Shown: positions 33,706 to 45,629 of the stretch, one piece after another
How positions within the stretch are numbered: the first letter of the stretch is position 1
How the letters are laid out: each line of letters starts with the position of its first letter
Assembly: GCA_033239005.1 (NCBI GenBank)
Contig: BSQZ01000011.1
Span: 9,805,001-9,869,000, forward strand
DNA: 64,000 bases
From: Lamellibrachia satsuma
Lineage: Eukaryota > Annelida > Polychaeta > Sabellida > Siboglinidae
Direction: 5' to 3'
Made by a program: the position numbers and the translations under genes
Notes under the pieces: model-generated
Databases searched by the model: none
Seen by the model: only the letters and a program-made list of their open reading frames with translations
Told to the model about the DNA's origin: nothing

Positions 33706-34079
33706 TAATCAGTAGGCGGTAGAAGGTAGGCCCCTACTTTAAATCGGTATAGTCAACTACATGAATTGGTAGCTATGCTAGCGCTACCAGTGGCCATTTG
33801 GGCCATAGGCCACATGACATCGTATTTGGCTAAACAAAAGTTACCCATCTGAGCAAATTTGGCCAATGCCAAATACATGAGTGTTTGTTGTAGTCTTGAT
33901 GGATGTTTAAAAAATTGGCTAAAGCAATTTGTATTTGGCTTAAAAAAAATTGGGGGCTTTAGGCAAAATGGCTAAACGGTTTACAACATCAGAGCTAGCC
34001 CAGGGTAGGGTCGGCATGTATTAATCTAGCACATAACATATGTGATTTTACAACATCTGACTTAAGAAAATCATAATAT

Positions 34080-34330
<251 letters not shown>

Positions 34331-34334
34331 AGAG

Positions 34335-35103
34335 GATTTGAACCAGGGTTCGAACCCTCTTGCTGTCGTTTCGAAGCTTTGGCAATTTGGTTCACTCCAC
34401 ATTGCCCCAGTTCACTCAGCTGTATAACTGAGTACCTGGCTACAGCCATAGATGGATATTTGAATGAGTAGTTTTTGTGCAGTAATTGCAGCATGGCTGA
34501 ATTCGTTTCCCAGAGAAGTCGAAATGGTGTTGGAATGAACAGGTTCATCAGGGGGCGAAGTGTAAAGTGTTGGAATGAACAGGTCCATCAGGGGGTGAAG
34601 TGTAAAGTGTTGGAATGAACAGGTCCATCAGGGGGCGAAGTGTAAAGTGTTGGAATGAACAGGTCCATCAGGGGGCGAAGTGTAAAGTGTTGGAATGAAC
34701 AGGTCCATCAGGGGGTGAAGTGTAAGGTGTTGGAATGAACAGGTCCATCAGGGGGCGAAGTGTAAAGTGTTGGAATGAACAGGTCCATCAGGGGGCGAAG
34801 TGTAAAGTGTTGGAATGAACAGGTCCATCAGGGGGCGAAGTGTAAAGTGTTGGAATGAACAGGTCCATCAGGGGGCGAAGTGTAAAGTGTTGGAATGAAC
34901 AGGTCCATCAGGGGGCGAAGTGTAAAGTGTTGGAATGAACAGGTCCATCAGGGGGCGAAGTGTAAAGTGTTGGAATGAACAGGTCCATCAAGGGGTGAAG
35001 TGTAAAGTGTTGGAATGAACAGGTTCATCAGGGGGCGAAGTGTAAAGTGCCCAAGGACTGGATACTGCGCTATATATAAGAACATACCTTTCTTTCTTTA
35101 AAA
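34335..35103 (+). mobile_element. SINE with its 3' part expanded into a satellite
   Basis: From 34335 GGGTTCGAACCCTC, CTGTCGTTTCGAAGCTTTGG, TTGGTTCACTCCACATTGCC and CAGTTCACTCAGCTGTATAA follow the standard SINE order. The tail GGATACTGCGCTATATATAA with CCTTTCTTTCTTTAAA closes it near 35103. Between body and tail, a 40-bp unit that occurs once in the copies at 54.7 and 20.4 kb is repeated thirteen times. The A-box end is lost against the (AT)n tract. Confidence 0.85.
34527..35046. repeat. 40-bp satellite inside a SINE, thirteen copies
   Basis: Units begin GTGTTGGAATGAACAGGTCC and end CGAAGTGTAAA; 520 bases equals exactly 13 x 40. The first and last units read AGGTTCATCA while the interior units read AGGTCCATCA, so the interior has been homogenised. 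Variants GGGGGTGAAG and AAGGGGTGAAG occur in single units. Confidence 0.95.
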
Positions 35104-35124
35104 GCTGTCCTGTTCACCACCAGG

Positions 35125-35186
35125 CTACTCATGTGTGGCTACACATGTGTGGCTACTCATGTGTGGCTACTCATGTGTGGCTACTC
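35125..35186. repeat. 15-bp tandem repeat
   Basis: About four units of ACTCATGTGTGGCT, one with ACACATG. Confidence 0.85.
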
Positions 35187-35554
35187 GTGTAACATCCCAA
35201 TAATTTATCTCACATCTATCACTCTATCTACTGCCACCAGATGTCCTCTCTGCTCTCCCCTTGTTTATTCTTCCCGTTGTTTTACTGCATTTGGGTTTAT
35301 GAAAATCGTTCGTAATAAAACGATTTAATTATTGACATCCCAAAGTGGACTGTGTTATGCTTGCCACAAGACCAATGTTGTGCGTCAGTTGGTTTTAGAT
35401 TTATGGAAATAGTCCATAAAAACACTTTCTACTTTACGGTTTTAAACTAGTGGTTGTTGCCTTTATTGCCAGACACTATATTTGGCTGTGACAAATTTAA
35501 ACAATTTATGTATGCTTTTTTCTGACCCCCCTATGGAAAGAAAGAAGTTCATGT

Positions 35555-35690
35555 TGGCCAGGTATGTTGTTCAGTGATTTGTCTGAGATCTTTCATAAGT
35601 TTGTGTACTGTGACCCTGGCTAGGTATGTGGTTCAGTGACTTGCTTCAGATCTTTCATAAGTTTGTGTATGACCCTGGCCAGGTATGTCG
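35555..35690. repeat. About 65- to 70-bp tandem duplication
   Basis: Units contain GGCCAGGTATGT, GTTCAGTGA, TTGTCTGAGATCTTTCATAA and GTTTGTGTA. Two full copies and part of a third are visible. Confidence 0.75.
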
Positions 35691-35699
35691 ATATCATGG

Positions 35700-37500
35700 A
35701 CGTCTCAGTTACAGAGGTAGTGTCCAGTTTCTCGGAAGTCTGCATGTATGAGTGCGTGCATGTATGCATGCATTGTCAGTGATCTCTCTGAATAGCTCCT
35801 TCCACAGCATACATTCATTTTGTAACAAAAGGACGTCGTTACTACGATAAGTATAGCAGAAGGCCCATAATGAGTTTTCCAAATAGCGTGACATCTACCG
35901 AACATCAACAAAACTAATCCACATTGAAACGCGCGAGCGCGGCCAGGGAGCAGCGTGTTTAGTAGTGCGCAACATTTTCCGCATAGATAAGATAGAGCGT
36001 GTGCGTTCGTTGCTCGATGTTTGGCGCAAATAATTGTTGGCTTTTATTCTGCAGATGGCTACAGCCGCCAGAACAATAATTACGTGCGACTTGCCAGAAA
36101 CCTGAACCACCAGCATGGTTCTCATGGTTCTCATGGTAGGCTGATCACTGATTCGCAGCTGCCTTGTGTAGAGCCTTTCATTGCAGCATCTACCTGGATA
36201 TCTGCTGAAGCACCTGTCCAAGTCAGGCCAGCACAGGGTTCTTTGTTGAAACGACCATTACTTGTGTATGGAAATTTACTTTTTGCTTGTATAATTTTAT
36301 GTCTTACTTATTTATATTTAATTATTTGTTATATTTAATCTTACTTATAGTTTTAATTTATGTACACTGTATGTCTTTAACTTGAAACAAAAGTATTTGT
36401 ATGTTATATTTTTAGTGACTGCAATGCAATTTCTTATTTATATTATTAATATATTTATAAATATTGGTAGTAATACTAGCCAACCAAACAAATTATTTAT
36501 ATTATTCTCATGCATCAACCTCACAAAAATGTTTTTATATTTCATGATAAAAAATTTGAATGTCCTGTCAGGAATTCACAACTTTTCAATGCGACTCCCC
36601 AACTTTTCTTTCTAAAACATCACAACTGAGCCACCATACTTAACACCTGCATCTTATTGCTGACATAGTTCATTTTATCCATAATATTTGCTTACTTTTG
36701 AAAAGAAAAACCTGCAGGTGAATATTGATTAAATAATGTCAAAGACATTCACCAGCAGATCCATAGCAGGGTTTTATTTCTTACCTTTTGAAGTAGAATG
36801 TACGTTTGCCAGAAGAGACAGTTCAGGAAGTCACATACATATTTAAATGTTCTGTTTGATGTTGCCTGCACATAAAAAAGTTCATGCTACTTCATATGTT
36901 TTGTTATTTATAAGCGTCGGAAGCTGATGAATGTTGGGGGGGGGCTAAGTTGGTTTCTGCAAGCATATTGCGAGCACGCTACCTGGTGGACTCCCAGAAC
37001 ACAACTGCTTAATGAATAGCTAGGCCTTTGGTTCTTTTACCTGAATCTTTACGGTTCATTATAATCCACCAGGCAGTGCGGTGGAATAATGGGAAGGATC
37101 TATTAACCTGCACTGGTCGATAAAGAAGATAAATACTACAGTAATATGTTTTAAGAATTACTGTCTGGAGTGCTGCAACATTTATAGTGGGCGAGTATTT
37201 GTCATTTGCGCCATCCCACAGGCTATTACCGGCATACCTTACTGTTCTGACAAGTCACTCACTAACGGCTTTATGACAGCGTCCTTTAATGTCTCAATTT
37301 ATCTCTTATAATAAGGTGAAACTCTTAGCCAAATTTGTATTCTGTTTGCTGTGACACATACTTAAACTATGCGAGGCATCATTATAAAGCAAGCTGGTCC
37401 CCCCCCACACCTCACTCCCACCCACTCATGTAAACTAAAACTGGAATTATACCCCTTTTATCTACAAACAGGATAATCACCACTGTTGTCATGAAATGTT
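35700..37500. other. Unassigned stretch with a GC-rich patch
   Basis: A GC- and CpG-rich patch lies at about 35925-36010 (GAAACGCGCGAGCGCGGCC). The + strand is open for 105 codons at 36021-36338; TTTTATTCTGCAG at 36055 and ATG^GTAGGC near 36135 could be splice borders of a short exon reading DGYSRQNNNYVRLARN. No family was recognised. Confidence 0.3.
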
Positions 37501-37510
37501 ATACCACAGA

Positions 37511-37527
37511 AAATTTCCCGCCAAAAC
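37511..37527. promoter_or_regulatory. E2F-like site
   Basis: AATTTCCCGCCAAAAC contains, on the minus strand, TTTTGGCGGGAAA, the animal E2F consensus. No gene start is seen beside it. Confidence 0.35.
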
Positions 37528-37794
37528 GTCATGGTAGGCTGACACCAGCCATCCTGTCACCACAGGGCGCCTCTCCATCCCACCCCCGCCACAACTACCC
37601 CGCCCTAACCACCCACGAGCGCAATCCTCACTTCCTTTAGCAAGCATGTCTAAAGCATTAAACTTCTTTTGTGACTATCCGACACTGTTGACACACTCAT
37701 ACGAATGTATATAGCTGCTACTGTTGCATTTTTGCTGATGTGTTGCAGTTGGGGATGGGTCTAGGATATAAACTGTATGTCTTCAGAAAACTGC

Positions 37795-37840
37795 GTGCGT
37801 GCATGCGTGCGTGCGTGCGGGCGTGCATGCGTGCATGTAG
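37795..37840. repeat. GTGC/GTGCAT microsatellite
   Basis: Degenerate TGCGTGCG-type run. Confidence 0.8.
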
Positions 37841-38630
37841 TGTACATGTCCATAATCTGTGCATGTGTGCAGCCATGCATGCATCATGCGTCTTCACAAA
37901 GGCCTGTCTTAAGAGGGCATTGACACCAGCTGACTGTTTTGCACCGGTATGTCCCTGGCCAATGCCTTACTAACCCCCCCCCGTACGTACCATGCGGGAA
38001 TCGCCTCCACTAGTGCCAAGCGGACCACGGTTGTGGTGCCACGTGGTGCTAGCAGGGTAGGGTGCTTGGAGAAAGCTCCAGAAGACAGGAAGTTTGGTCT
38101 GTCACCGATGGTCACCCCAGGTATAACTGCCTTCAATGGACCATGCTGACAGCTCACTCACATCAAAGCGAGAACGCTGTGAGCTCGTCTGGTAAATTAC
38201 ACTTGATTGATCGTTAATGACAAAAGTATTGTGACCCCTATTCTGGTGTGGACCCCGATTAATCTCATCATTGTTTTGAGTTTCATTTGTCAGGTTTGTC
38301 AGTCTAACAAGAATCGTTTACCAACTTGGGAGGTCAGAGCAGATGGGTTTTATAAATTTTTTTTAGCTGTGAATGTATAGGTACTGCCAAATTATGTTGA
38401 GACAAACTATTCATTGGTTTGTATAATAAACATTTGTTGTGTTATTCAGATTAAGTGGGCTTTTAAAAATGAAAGAAACTAAGACAAAACACCACCTGAC
38501 ATAAATAATAATCAGTGATAATGCAAAAAAACAATTTAACAACATTTTACGTATAATATAACAAAATGCTGTCACAAAAGGAACTGGCAACCATTAATTT
38601 AAAAGTAATTTTTTATTATTTCTTCTTTAG

Positions 38631-38833
38631 TATGTTTCATGTGTATGCGTGATTGTTTCTTGTGTTGTCGGAAAGATGGACAATTATATAGTCGTCATGG
38701 GATGATCCTCCTATCAATGTTTGTTCCCGCCGAAGACCAGGGAATGGGGAACCCTCAGGATTTAGACAATGTATTTCGACAATTCCTTATAATGTGGCTG
38801 GAAGCACGAGCACCAGTAAAGCACTTTACGGAA
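38631..38833 (+). CDS. Candidate internal coding exon, product unrecognised
   Basis: A pyrimidine-rich TTATTTCTTCTTTAG acceptor precedes it and GAA^GTAAGA, a strong donor, follows; the 203 bases between are open in one frame for 67 residues. The frame reads CFMCMRDCFLCCRKDGQLYS, then RHGMILLSMFVPAEDQG, NPQDLDNVFRQFLIMWLEAR and APVKHFTE. The composition looks like a folded protein and not a repeat. The entry phase needs one base from an upstream exon. No partner exon was identified in the window and I do not recognise the family. It could also be an isolated exon relic. Confidence 0.4.
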
Positions 38834-38839
38834 GTAAGA

Positions 38840-39190
38840 ATATTATGTAGAATGTTTCTGACAAAATAAAAATGGCAAGCTCAGTTAACAATGTTGAGTG
38901 CCCTGTTGCAGTCAATGAAAGGGCAGGAGATCTTCCCCAGGGAACAAACAGTTACAGGCCTCACATCTGCTATCAAACACTAACAAGCAATTCTCGTTCA
39001 ATCTTTATTTGTCAAACACATCAAGACAACAAACACACAAGAACGTACAAATCATAGGCAGCATTGCGACCCTAGTGTCAATGCGCTGGCAAATAATTGT
39101 AATCAAGAAGTCAACGAACATTATGTCAAATATGTCAATTAAATAATTCTCGAAGGGAACGTAAATTTTTTCCTAAGAAATGATACAATG
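38840..39190. other. Gene-free stretch
   Basis: No recognisable product after the candidate exon. Confidence 0.35.
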
Positions 39191-39197
39191 CTATTAA

Positions 39198-39383
39198 CTA
39201 CGAGTTGATACCTTCTACTAGTTTGACTTGGTACGCAACTGAACTATGCTTACGGAATGTCATCAGGAATAGATCAGTGACAAAAGTGCATTGACAAAAG
39301 ATGTTCCACAAAACTCCCGCCCAGCCACAGAACATGATCTGGTAAGACTTGAGGCACCTATTCAAACGTTCACATTCCATCAT
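39198..39383 (-). pseudogene. Possible LINE C-terminal remnant
   Basis: The minus strand reads FCGWAGVLWNIFCQC, then VTDLFLMTFRKHSSVA. The spacing of GxxLWN and a following LFxxxFRK resembles the C-terminal region of some LINE polymerases. The match is weak, no catalytic motif is present, and chance is possible. Confidence 0.25.
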
Positions 39384-39389
39384 AGTAGA

Positions 39390-42300
39390 TGGAACCTTTC
39401 AACTCTCAGTGGGTCAAGGCCCAGCTATCCATGGTGTCACACGTGTTCGTAGTGACATTACCCACCTGTGTGACGTTCCCACCTCGTGTCACCACTTCCT
39501 GTGTAACCCTACCTCACCCGCACCCTCAATTACCCTCAACGTCTTCACCCCTTTTTCCGCCTGGTTTTTCCCAGTAAGAACCATGACCACGTGCTTCAAA
39601 TAACAGCCAGTCTGCCCAGTACTATGCAATGCTGCAGCGATAACAAGAAGTACCATGGCTAGTGTAGATGTGTTATTAAATATATTTCAACATGTAAACA
39701 ATTACGTAATTGGTAGTATGAAAAAAAATCACATTAAAGCAACTTGTTGAATTCTCCAAATATTTTGGCTGCTTCAAGCAGCCTTCATCGGCAGACTCTG
39801 TCTCATAAGGTCAATAAGATGTCTGAATAACAATACGATCCAAGAAACAGAATGTACATTCATTCAATGATATCTAAGACGGATCTCTAGATATCTAAGA
39901 CAAAATACATCGCTCGTGGAACAGTCCATAATGACACTTCATATTCCACTTCATTATGCAATATTGCTGCATAAAATGCCAGGCCCGCAGCGAGTAACTT
40001 GTTAAATAGATTCACAATCACAGACACACATTGGAAGAGATAGATAATTGCTGATATACTCATTAAAGACCCATCATGCGCCGGAAATGCCCAACGTTCG
40101 GCTGCACATTTACACATCAAACAAACTACGTAACTCTTACAAGCCTTTCAAGAACACCTGGCCAAGCGTGTGTTCTATAATGTACACTTAGCAACATTGG
40201 TATCATAGCCCCGTGGTCACAGTGGAGACATAAAAGCACACTTCAAAATGTACTGACAAAGCAGAACATCAATCATATACCTTTCCTTACAGGTATACGT
40301 TCCTTACAGGTATACATCATGTCATGATTAATGAATTATGGAAATTCAGACTACAGCGCAAGTGCGGTATGAATGTGCGTCCGAATACCCTGTGCATATT
40401 AATCATAAACGAATGCGATAACAACTAGGTGTGCAAAGTCATTGCACTTCATAGGTTCAATGACCTGTGGTAACCATCTTGCAGTCACCACATCACCACT
40501 ACCTTGATTAAGCTTCTGTCTCATTTACTCAGTTTCTAGTCAGGTCAGCAGTAATTTTAGCTGGTTCAATTTCAAATGTGTCCAATCTCTACGAAGCATG
40601 ACCAGTGTGCACTCGATGGCATTTTCTGCAAACGTTTGTCTAAATGAGTCTAGACTTGTAAATGAACACAATCGGCAGCACGACACATCAGGATATGTCT
40701 CCGTGATTAGTAATTGTCACCTTCAGCTGCATGTGCACACATTACACAAGAGAAACACCTTTACAGAAAAGGCTAGCTTTGCAACTAAATTATTGAAATC
40801 ACCTCCCCCAAAACAGGTGATTACTGCCTTTCAGTTACAAACAAAGCGTTTTTTCCAAAGGTATTTCCTTCTGCATGCTTCAGGTAGTCAGTAGTAGTTG
40901 TGGAAGTATCATAACTTCCATCTAGAATGTGATGTTCCTGTAAGACATAATAAACATCATAGATGTTTCTACAGAACAAATGTCTATCAAACATTGGATT
41001 GTGTTACATCTGCCTCTAAAATCAGTGCTCCCATGTTGAGGAAACAATCAGACCCTGTCTTTTCACCGCAATGGCACGTGCATACCATATACAAAACTCA
41101 CAGTTATGACTACAATGAAAACGTATTTGTCAGCCGTGGAATGTCGCTGGTTCAGACTCATCTATGACCTTTGAATGGTCCAGTTAGGGCGAACTTTTAA
41201 TTTAGATCAAATTGAGTGTTGCCTAAATCTCCAATGAACCAGAAACATAGATAAATAAAACCAAAATGTGCATGCAAAATTTTAATTTGTTTAAGTAAAA
41301 TCATAGGGTTTTCTTTATGTTTATAGTTAGCCTACCCCAAGTTCTCCAACCAAGAAATGATGAATGTCCCTGCCAAGTCTCAATGTAATCTTCCACCAGT
41401 AAAAAATCAGTAATTCATATTTATTATGGTGAAAACTAACTCCCTTTGTTCTCCAACAATATATATGTTCATGTCGAGTTTGAATTCAATATCCTCAAGT
41501 GTTTTTGCGTACTGACATATCTACGATACGACGGCCTGCTGTATTACACTGTCCCACACCTGCTAGTTTTGTTAGTCTGGAATTTCAGTTGCACAACTAT
41601 ATACACAGAGCCAGTCAGTTCAACACAGCTAAGGACGATATCTCTGAAGCAAGTCGCATGGCGAAGTATTGAGTTGCCAACAGCATTGAAACATTATTTG
41701 TTCAGGTTGTGGGTGAGACCTTCCCGTGTAAATACGTCAGTGCAAAAACAGACTCAAGTACGGCACGTTTTTAACCATGCCTCAGCAGCTATTAGGCAGA
41801 CTCGGTGTTCAACGACCAAGAGGTGGCAATTATTTTCGCATGCCATAACAGGTAGTTCTTTGTATGTTTTTGCCCGTGTCAATGCACTGCAGGTATTGGT
41901 AAGAATGGTGTGGTGTTGAATCGAACACGCTGTTTACTGATAAAAGATGTTGGTATTCACATTATATTTACATTACAGTTGTAATTTGTGAGCTTCTACG
42001 TCGCCGCAAAGCAGGCAATTGACACAGTTTTTGCAAATAAGCAGTTTAGCCAATATGGCATTTTAAATGTTTTGTTCACATGAGAAGCCAGCACTGTATA
42101 TCTACCTGTGTCTGCAAAACAAACCATTACAAGATTACACCATTGAACTGTTCATCCCCTATGTATGCATCTGTTTATCTATTCGGTCGTTGTTGAACTG
42201 CATAATCAACCAAACAGGTAGTGAATATAGTGGTGCCATCTATTGTAAGATGGCTAGCAACAACAGCAAATTTGTGCTGGAAACAAGATTTTGTTCACCT

Positions 42301-42960
42301 CGACATATAAAATCCAATGTACCAGCCCATATATTATTACAAGTACAGTCAAATTAAACGATTTAAAAATTCCGTCCAAACACGCAGACAATTCTGCCCG
42401 ACTCACAATTTTACAGCAACTGCATAGGTGAATATTTAATTTTGTCTAAAGCATCGTTGAAACATAAATTATTCACCCCCAATAGGGGGTGTTCTGTAAC
42501 CAAAACATGTACTGATCAGAACTTGTTCTCTGGACAGCTGGATATCTGTAGTCACAGATTGGTGTTTTTTGTAGAGGGCATCCATTTGGTATCTTATCAG
42601 AAGAGTGTAATAACAGTACCATATGGGCATTGAAAGCAGGTGGTCTTTCACACCGGTTAGTTTCTGTAGGTTTTGCAGACAAGGCCAGAAAAACCAGTTT
42701 CAAAACACGGCCAGCCATTAACAACACAAGCCATTTGCACCACTGTAAAATACATTGTGGCACTGTTAAATAAATTTAACGCTAACTGCACCAGTAAACA
42801 AATTTTCCTGGTTCATCTGCTATTTTGATGTACCAACTGATAAACAAAATAAACTTGTTGTAGAACTACATTGCAGAATCAAGAAACTTGCATTTAAAAG
42901 TATTTCAGTAGTCACATTCCACAGGATACCTGTAAAATCATTCAATTCATAAACCCTTAA
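39390..42960. other. Gene-free stretch
   Basis: The longest frame, 41446-41919 on the + strand, begins with TTG and has no recognisable domain. A direct repeat of TTCCTTACAGGTATAC lies at about 40285-40316. No mobile element was recognised. Confidence 0.4.
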
Positions 42961-42962
42961 CC

Positions 42963-43244
42963 CTATATCGCTGCCGAGCCACTGTTGTCCCAACATCGAG
43001 GTCCACGCATGGATGTGAACGCCCTCTGGTGGTCGTGTTGATCGTTGAGGTCAGTGGCTGATGAAAGGCCGACCCTGCTGACATCTTTACCTGACAGTAT
43101 TAGAGACTGTGAACATACGGGTCTAATGCTGTCACGTAAGATGACATCAGAGTCAACTGTCTTCTGGTTGACGATCCTGTAAGGGTCGACTTGCAAACTG
43201 CACAACAACAGCGAAACCACACCGTAGATAACACCGACTGACAT
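42963..43244 (-). CDS. Candidate small secreted-protein ORF, unrecognised
   Basis: From an ATG at 43244 the frame encodes 93 to 94 residues beginning MSVGVIYGVVSLLLCSLQVD, a plausible signal peptide, with further Cys at PVCSQ and PRCWDN, and a TAG stop. Inside it TCAG^GTAAAG (donor at 43090-43089) is a strong splice donor, so only the first 51 codons may be used. The start context is poor (no purine at -3). A CTCF-like CCACCAGAGGGCG overlaps the second half. A CpG-rich stretch at 44.7-45.25 kb could be its promoter. No family match is claimed. Confidence 0.25.
   Translation of the reverse strand: MSVGVIYGVVSLLLCSLQVDPYRIVNQKTVDSDVILRDSIRPVCSQSLILSGKDVSRVGLSSATDLNDQHDHQRAFTSMRGPRCWDNSGSAAI
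43019..43034. promoter_or_regulatory. CTCF-like core motif
   Basis: CCACCAGAGGGCG on the minus strand agrees with the animal CTCF core CCASYAGRKGGC. Sequence only; binding is unproven. Confidence 0.35.
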
Positions 43245-43989
43245 CAATCTTTGTAATCAGCATTTGTTTGCCAGCTTAAAAACACCGTCTCGTCTGCTTG
43301 TTTCCTACGTGAACACCAATATGCTGCTTTACAGTTATATCAAATACATTCCAACACCAAAATTAAGTCTACACCACTCAATTTTCATCAAGGTGCAAGA
43401 TCAAAATCCGTTGGACTAAACAAGACCAAACTCACCACTGTGTAAGACAGCATTTGAAGCTACACGAATACATCTGCTTTTTCCACAAAGTTTTCCCAAT
43501 AACTGATGCTACCGCAGTAAATTTATACACAAGTAGATTTTCACCAATGCCTTTGATCCTGTAGAGTTTTCATAATTACTTAGTGATATTTAATGGACTT
43601 ACGGAAGGTTTACGCTCACATGTGCCTGGCTGCCCGAAGCAGCCTTCGTTCAAAGCAGCAATAACTACTGACGTCTTTTATAGCCTACTTTCAGCAGCGC
43701 AGAGGATCAGGCTGATTTATTGCCACAACTTTAACTTTACTTGCATTCAGTTGGGCTCACCCTGCAAGTTCACGCCCTCCGTTTGTGCCCCAGACTAAAT
43801 CACCCAACTTGGCCCAAGACATTGTCTCCGTGATGGATCGCCGAATTACATGTCAATTCAGGCGAGACGACATGCCCTAAATCACGTTGACGCACCACAA
43901 ACGTATCACAGTAAATGGCCGCGACAAACCCACCACCTCTATACCTCATCAGTCAGACTGGACTATTTTTTCTATTCTTTCTACTCTGT

Positions 43990-44095
43990 AACTCAGTAAT
44001 TCTTCAGCAGAAGTCAACAGAATCATTTATTCACAGAATCACTTATTCACAGAATCATTTATTCACAGAATCACTTATTCACAGAAACATCATTA
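43990..44095. repeat. 15- to 16-bp tandem repeat
   Basis: Four to five units of TCACAGAATCATTTAT, alternating CATTTAT and CACTTAT. Confidence 0.85.
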
Positions 44096-44699
44096 ATGTA
44101 CTTTTTCGTATTACGCTGTACTCGGGACAACTGCCACCCTTGGTGACCACCATTGAGGTGATCAATTGGTACTTCGAGAGGAACTACGCGCGTCTTTGAT
44201 TAACGATCCTATTGACCTCTTCAGTGTGCATAAATTGCTGGAACATTACCAGGCGAACTACTGGAAGAATAGCCTTAAATAACCACCTTTATGGGAAGAC
44301 CACGGGGTTAGCATAAGGATAAGAATCACCCAATACCACTTCCAACATACCTTCCACATCACCTAACGAGTATTCAGACATTTCTTTGACACATCGTTCT
44401 CTCAAAAACTCATCTTAAAATTACAATCCTGAGTCAAAATTTCTTTTAATCCAAACTGTTCATTCAAAGTTTTATGTGTACATACAATTCATTTCAAGTT
44501 TTCCGTAACATATAGAGAAAAACGGGTTGCACAAAGCTGTAGAAACATTCATTTTACCTCAGTTTGCAGACATTGCACAAATGTGACTTTGTAGAATGTC
44601 ACAAACCTAGCTAGTAGAAACTTCACACAATGACCACGGCTGAACATGTAATAAAACAATAAGGCAGTAGAAATCGACCAACTTATTACTACAGTTGTT

Positions 44700-45260
44700 A
44701 GTTTGAATGAGAGAGCCACTCGACAGCATGCAAACAACCCACAGCCCGTGTCACACCTGCGCACACGAGGCGCGCACATGGCCATCACAACCACTACACC
44801 TTGCCAGCCGACAAGTGACTGACTGACCACGCTGGCTGACTATTTGACCATCACACCTGCTCAATGAGAGACTAAGCAGACAAACACCCCCCAGAGATCA
44901 CAGCTCACCATGTCCACTGCGTTGTCCTGCGGCCACACTGACCTCCACTCAAACTGACCGTTTGAATCCCAGCGTGCTACGGCACACGGCAAACAAGAAG
45001 GCAATCCAATATTCCTGCTTGACTGGGCAGTGGACATTCAGTCGAGTTGTGATGATCGTGCGCGTGCGGCCCATGTGAACACGGCGACAGTGTGCACGCG
45101 CACACCTGCATCCGACCGACGCCACAGCATGACTACAACCGCGACAAAGGAAGCGATGTGACCACATGCTATTCGCTTATACATTCTTGCTGCGGTCACG
45201 CTCCGTCGGTCAGCCGTGACGGTGTGCAGACAAACCTCAGCGGGGGATGAATGGGCTTAG
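44700..45260. other. CpG- and GC-enriched patch
   Basis: In contrast to the surrounding AT-rich DNA this patch is GC-rich with many CpG (GATCGTGCGCGTGCGGCCC, CGTCGGTCAGCCGTGACGGT). It may be an unmethylated promoter or 5' UTR of an unidentified gene. No start codon or splice pattern settles strand. Confidence 0.3.
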
Positions 45261-45367
45261 AGCTGGAGGGTGTTCGCCGCGGGTAAAAGGGGTGAAAAGC
45301 TGCTGTACGTGGGTAACATCCCCAGTGATAAATTCACTCTGGATGACATTGATCCATATCGGAACAA

Positions 45368-45402
45368 GGATCATCAGGTTGGTTCATCCAACCTGATGAT
45401 CC
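45368..45402. repeat. Perfect 15-bp hairpin
   Basis: GGATCATCAGGTTGG (45368-45382) pairs perfectly with CCAACCTGATGATCC (45388-45402) across a five-base loop. Confidence 0.9.
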
Positions 45403-45547
45403 GCCTACCCTCAGATCCACTCAAAGATCCTAACTCTGAATACACAGATAAGGTCCACACAAAATATTGAGAAAATAAATTAAATTATTACAATGAATAA
45501 ACAATGAATTGATGAAATAAAAAACAATACAAGAAAATTATCAAGCA

Positions 45548-45624
45548 ATTCTTTTATCACATCCAAAAGGTTTTAGTTTACCTGTAGAGCTAAACAGAAA
45601 CCTTTTGGATTTAATAAAAGAATT
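45548..45624. repeat. Inverted repeat with 27-bp arms
   Basis: The arm at 45548-45574 (AATTCTTTTATCACATCCAA onward) matches the reverse complement of 45598-45624 at 25 of 27 bases, with a 23-base spacer. It may be a very short MITE or a palindromic insertion. Confidence 0.8.
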
Positions 45625-45629
45625 ATTTT

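Noticed and set aside
37909..38157. Open frames on both strands in a GC-richer block
   Set aside because: Neither strand shows a known domain or convincing splice borders.
39349..39603. MULE-transposase-like VDGTF motif
   Set aside because: A five-residue resemblance only; no further transposase motifs follow.
41446..41919. 157-codon + strand frame
   Set aside because: Begins with TTG, has no recognisable domain and an amino-acid make-up typical of random AT-rich DNA.
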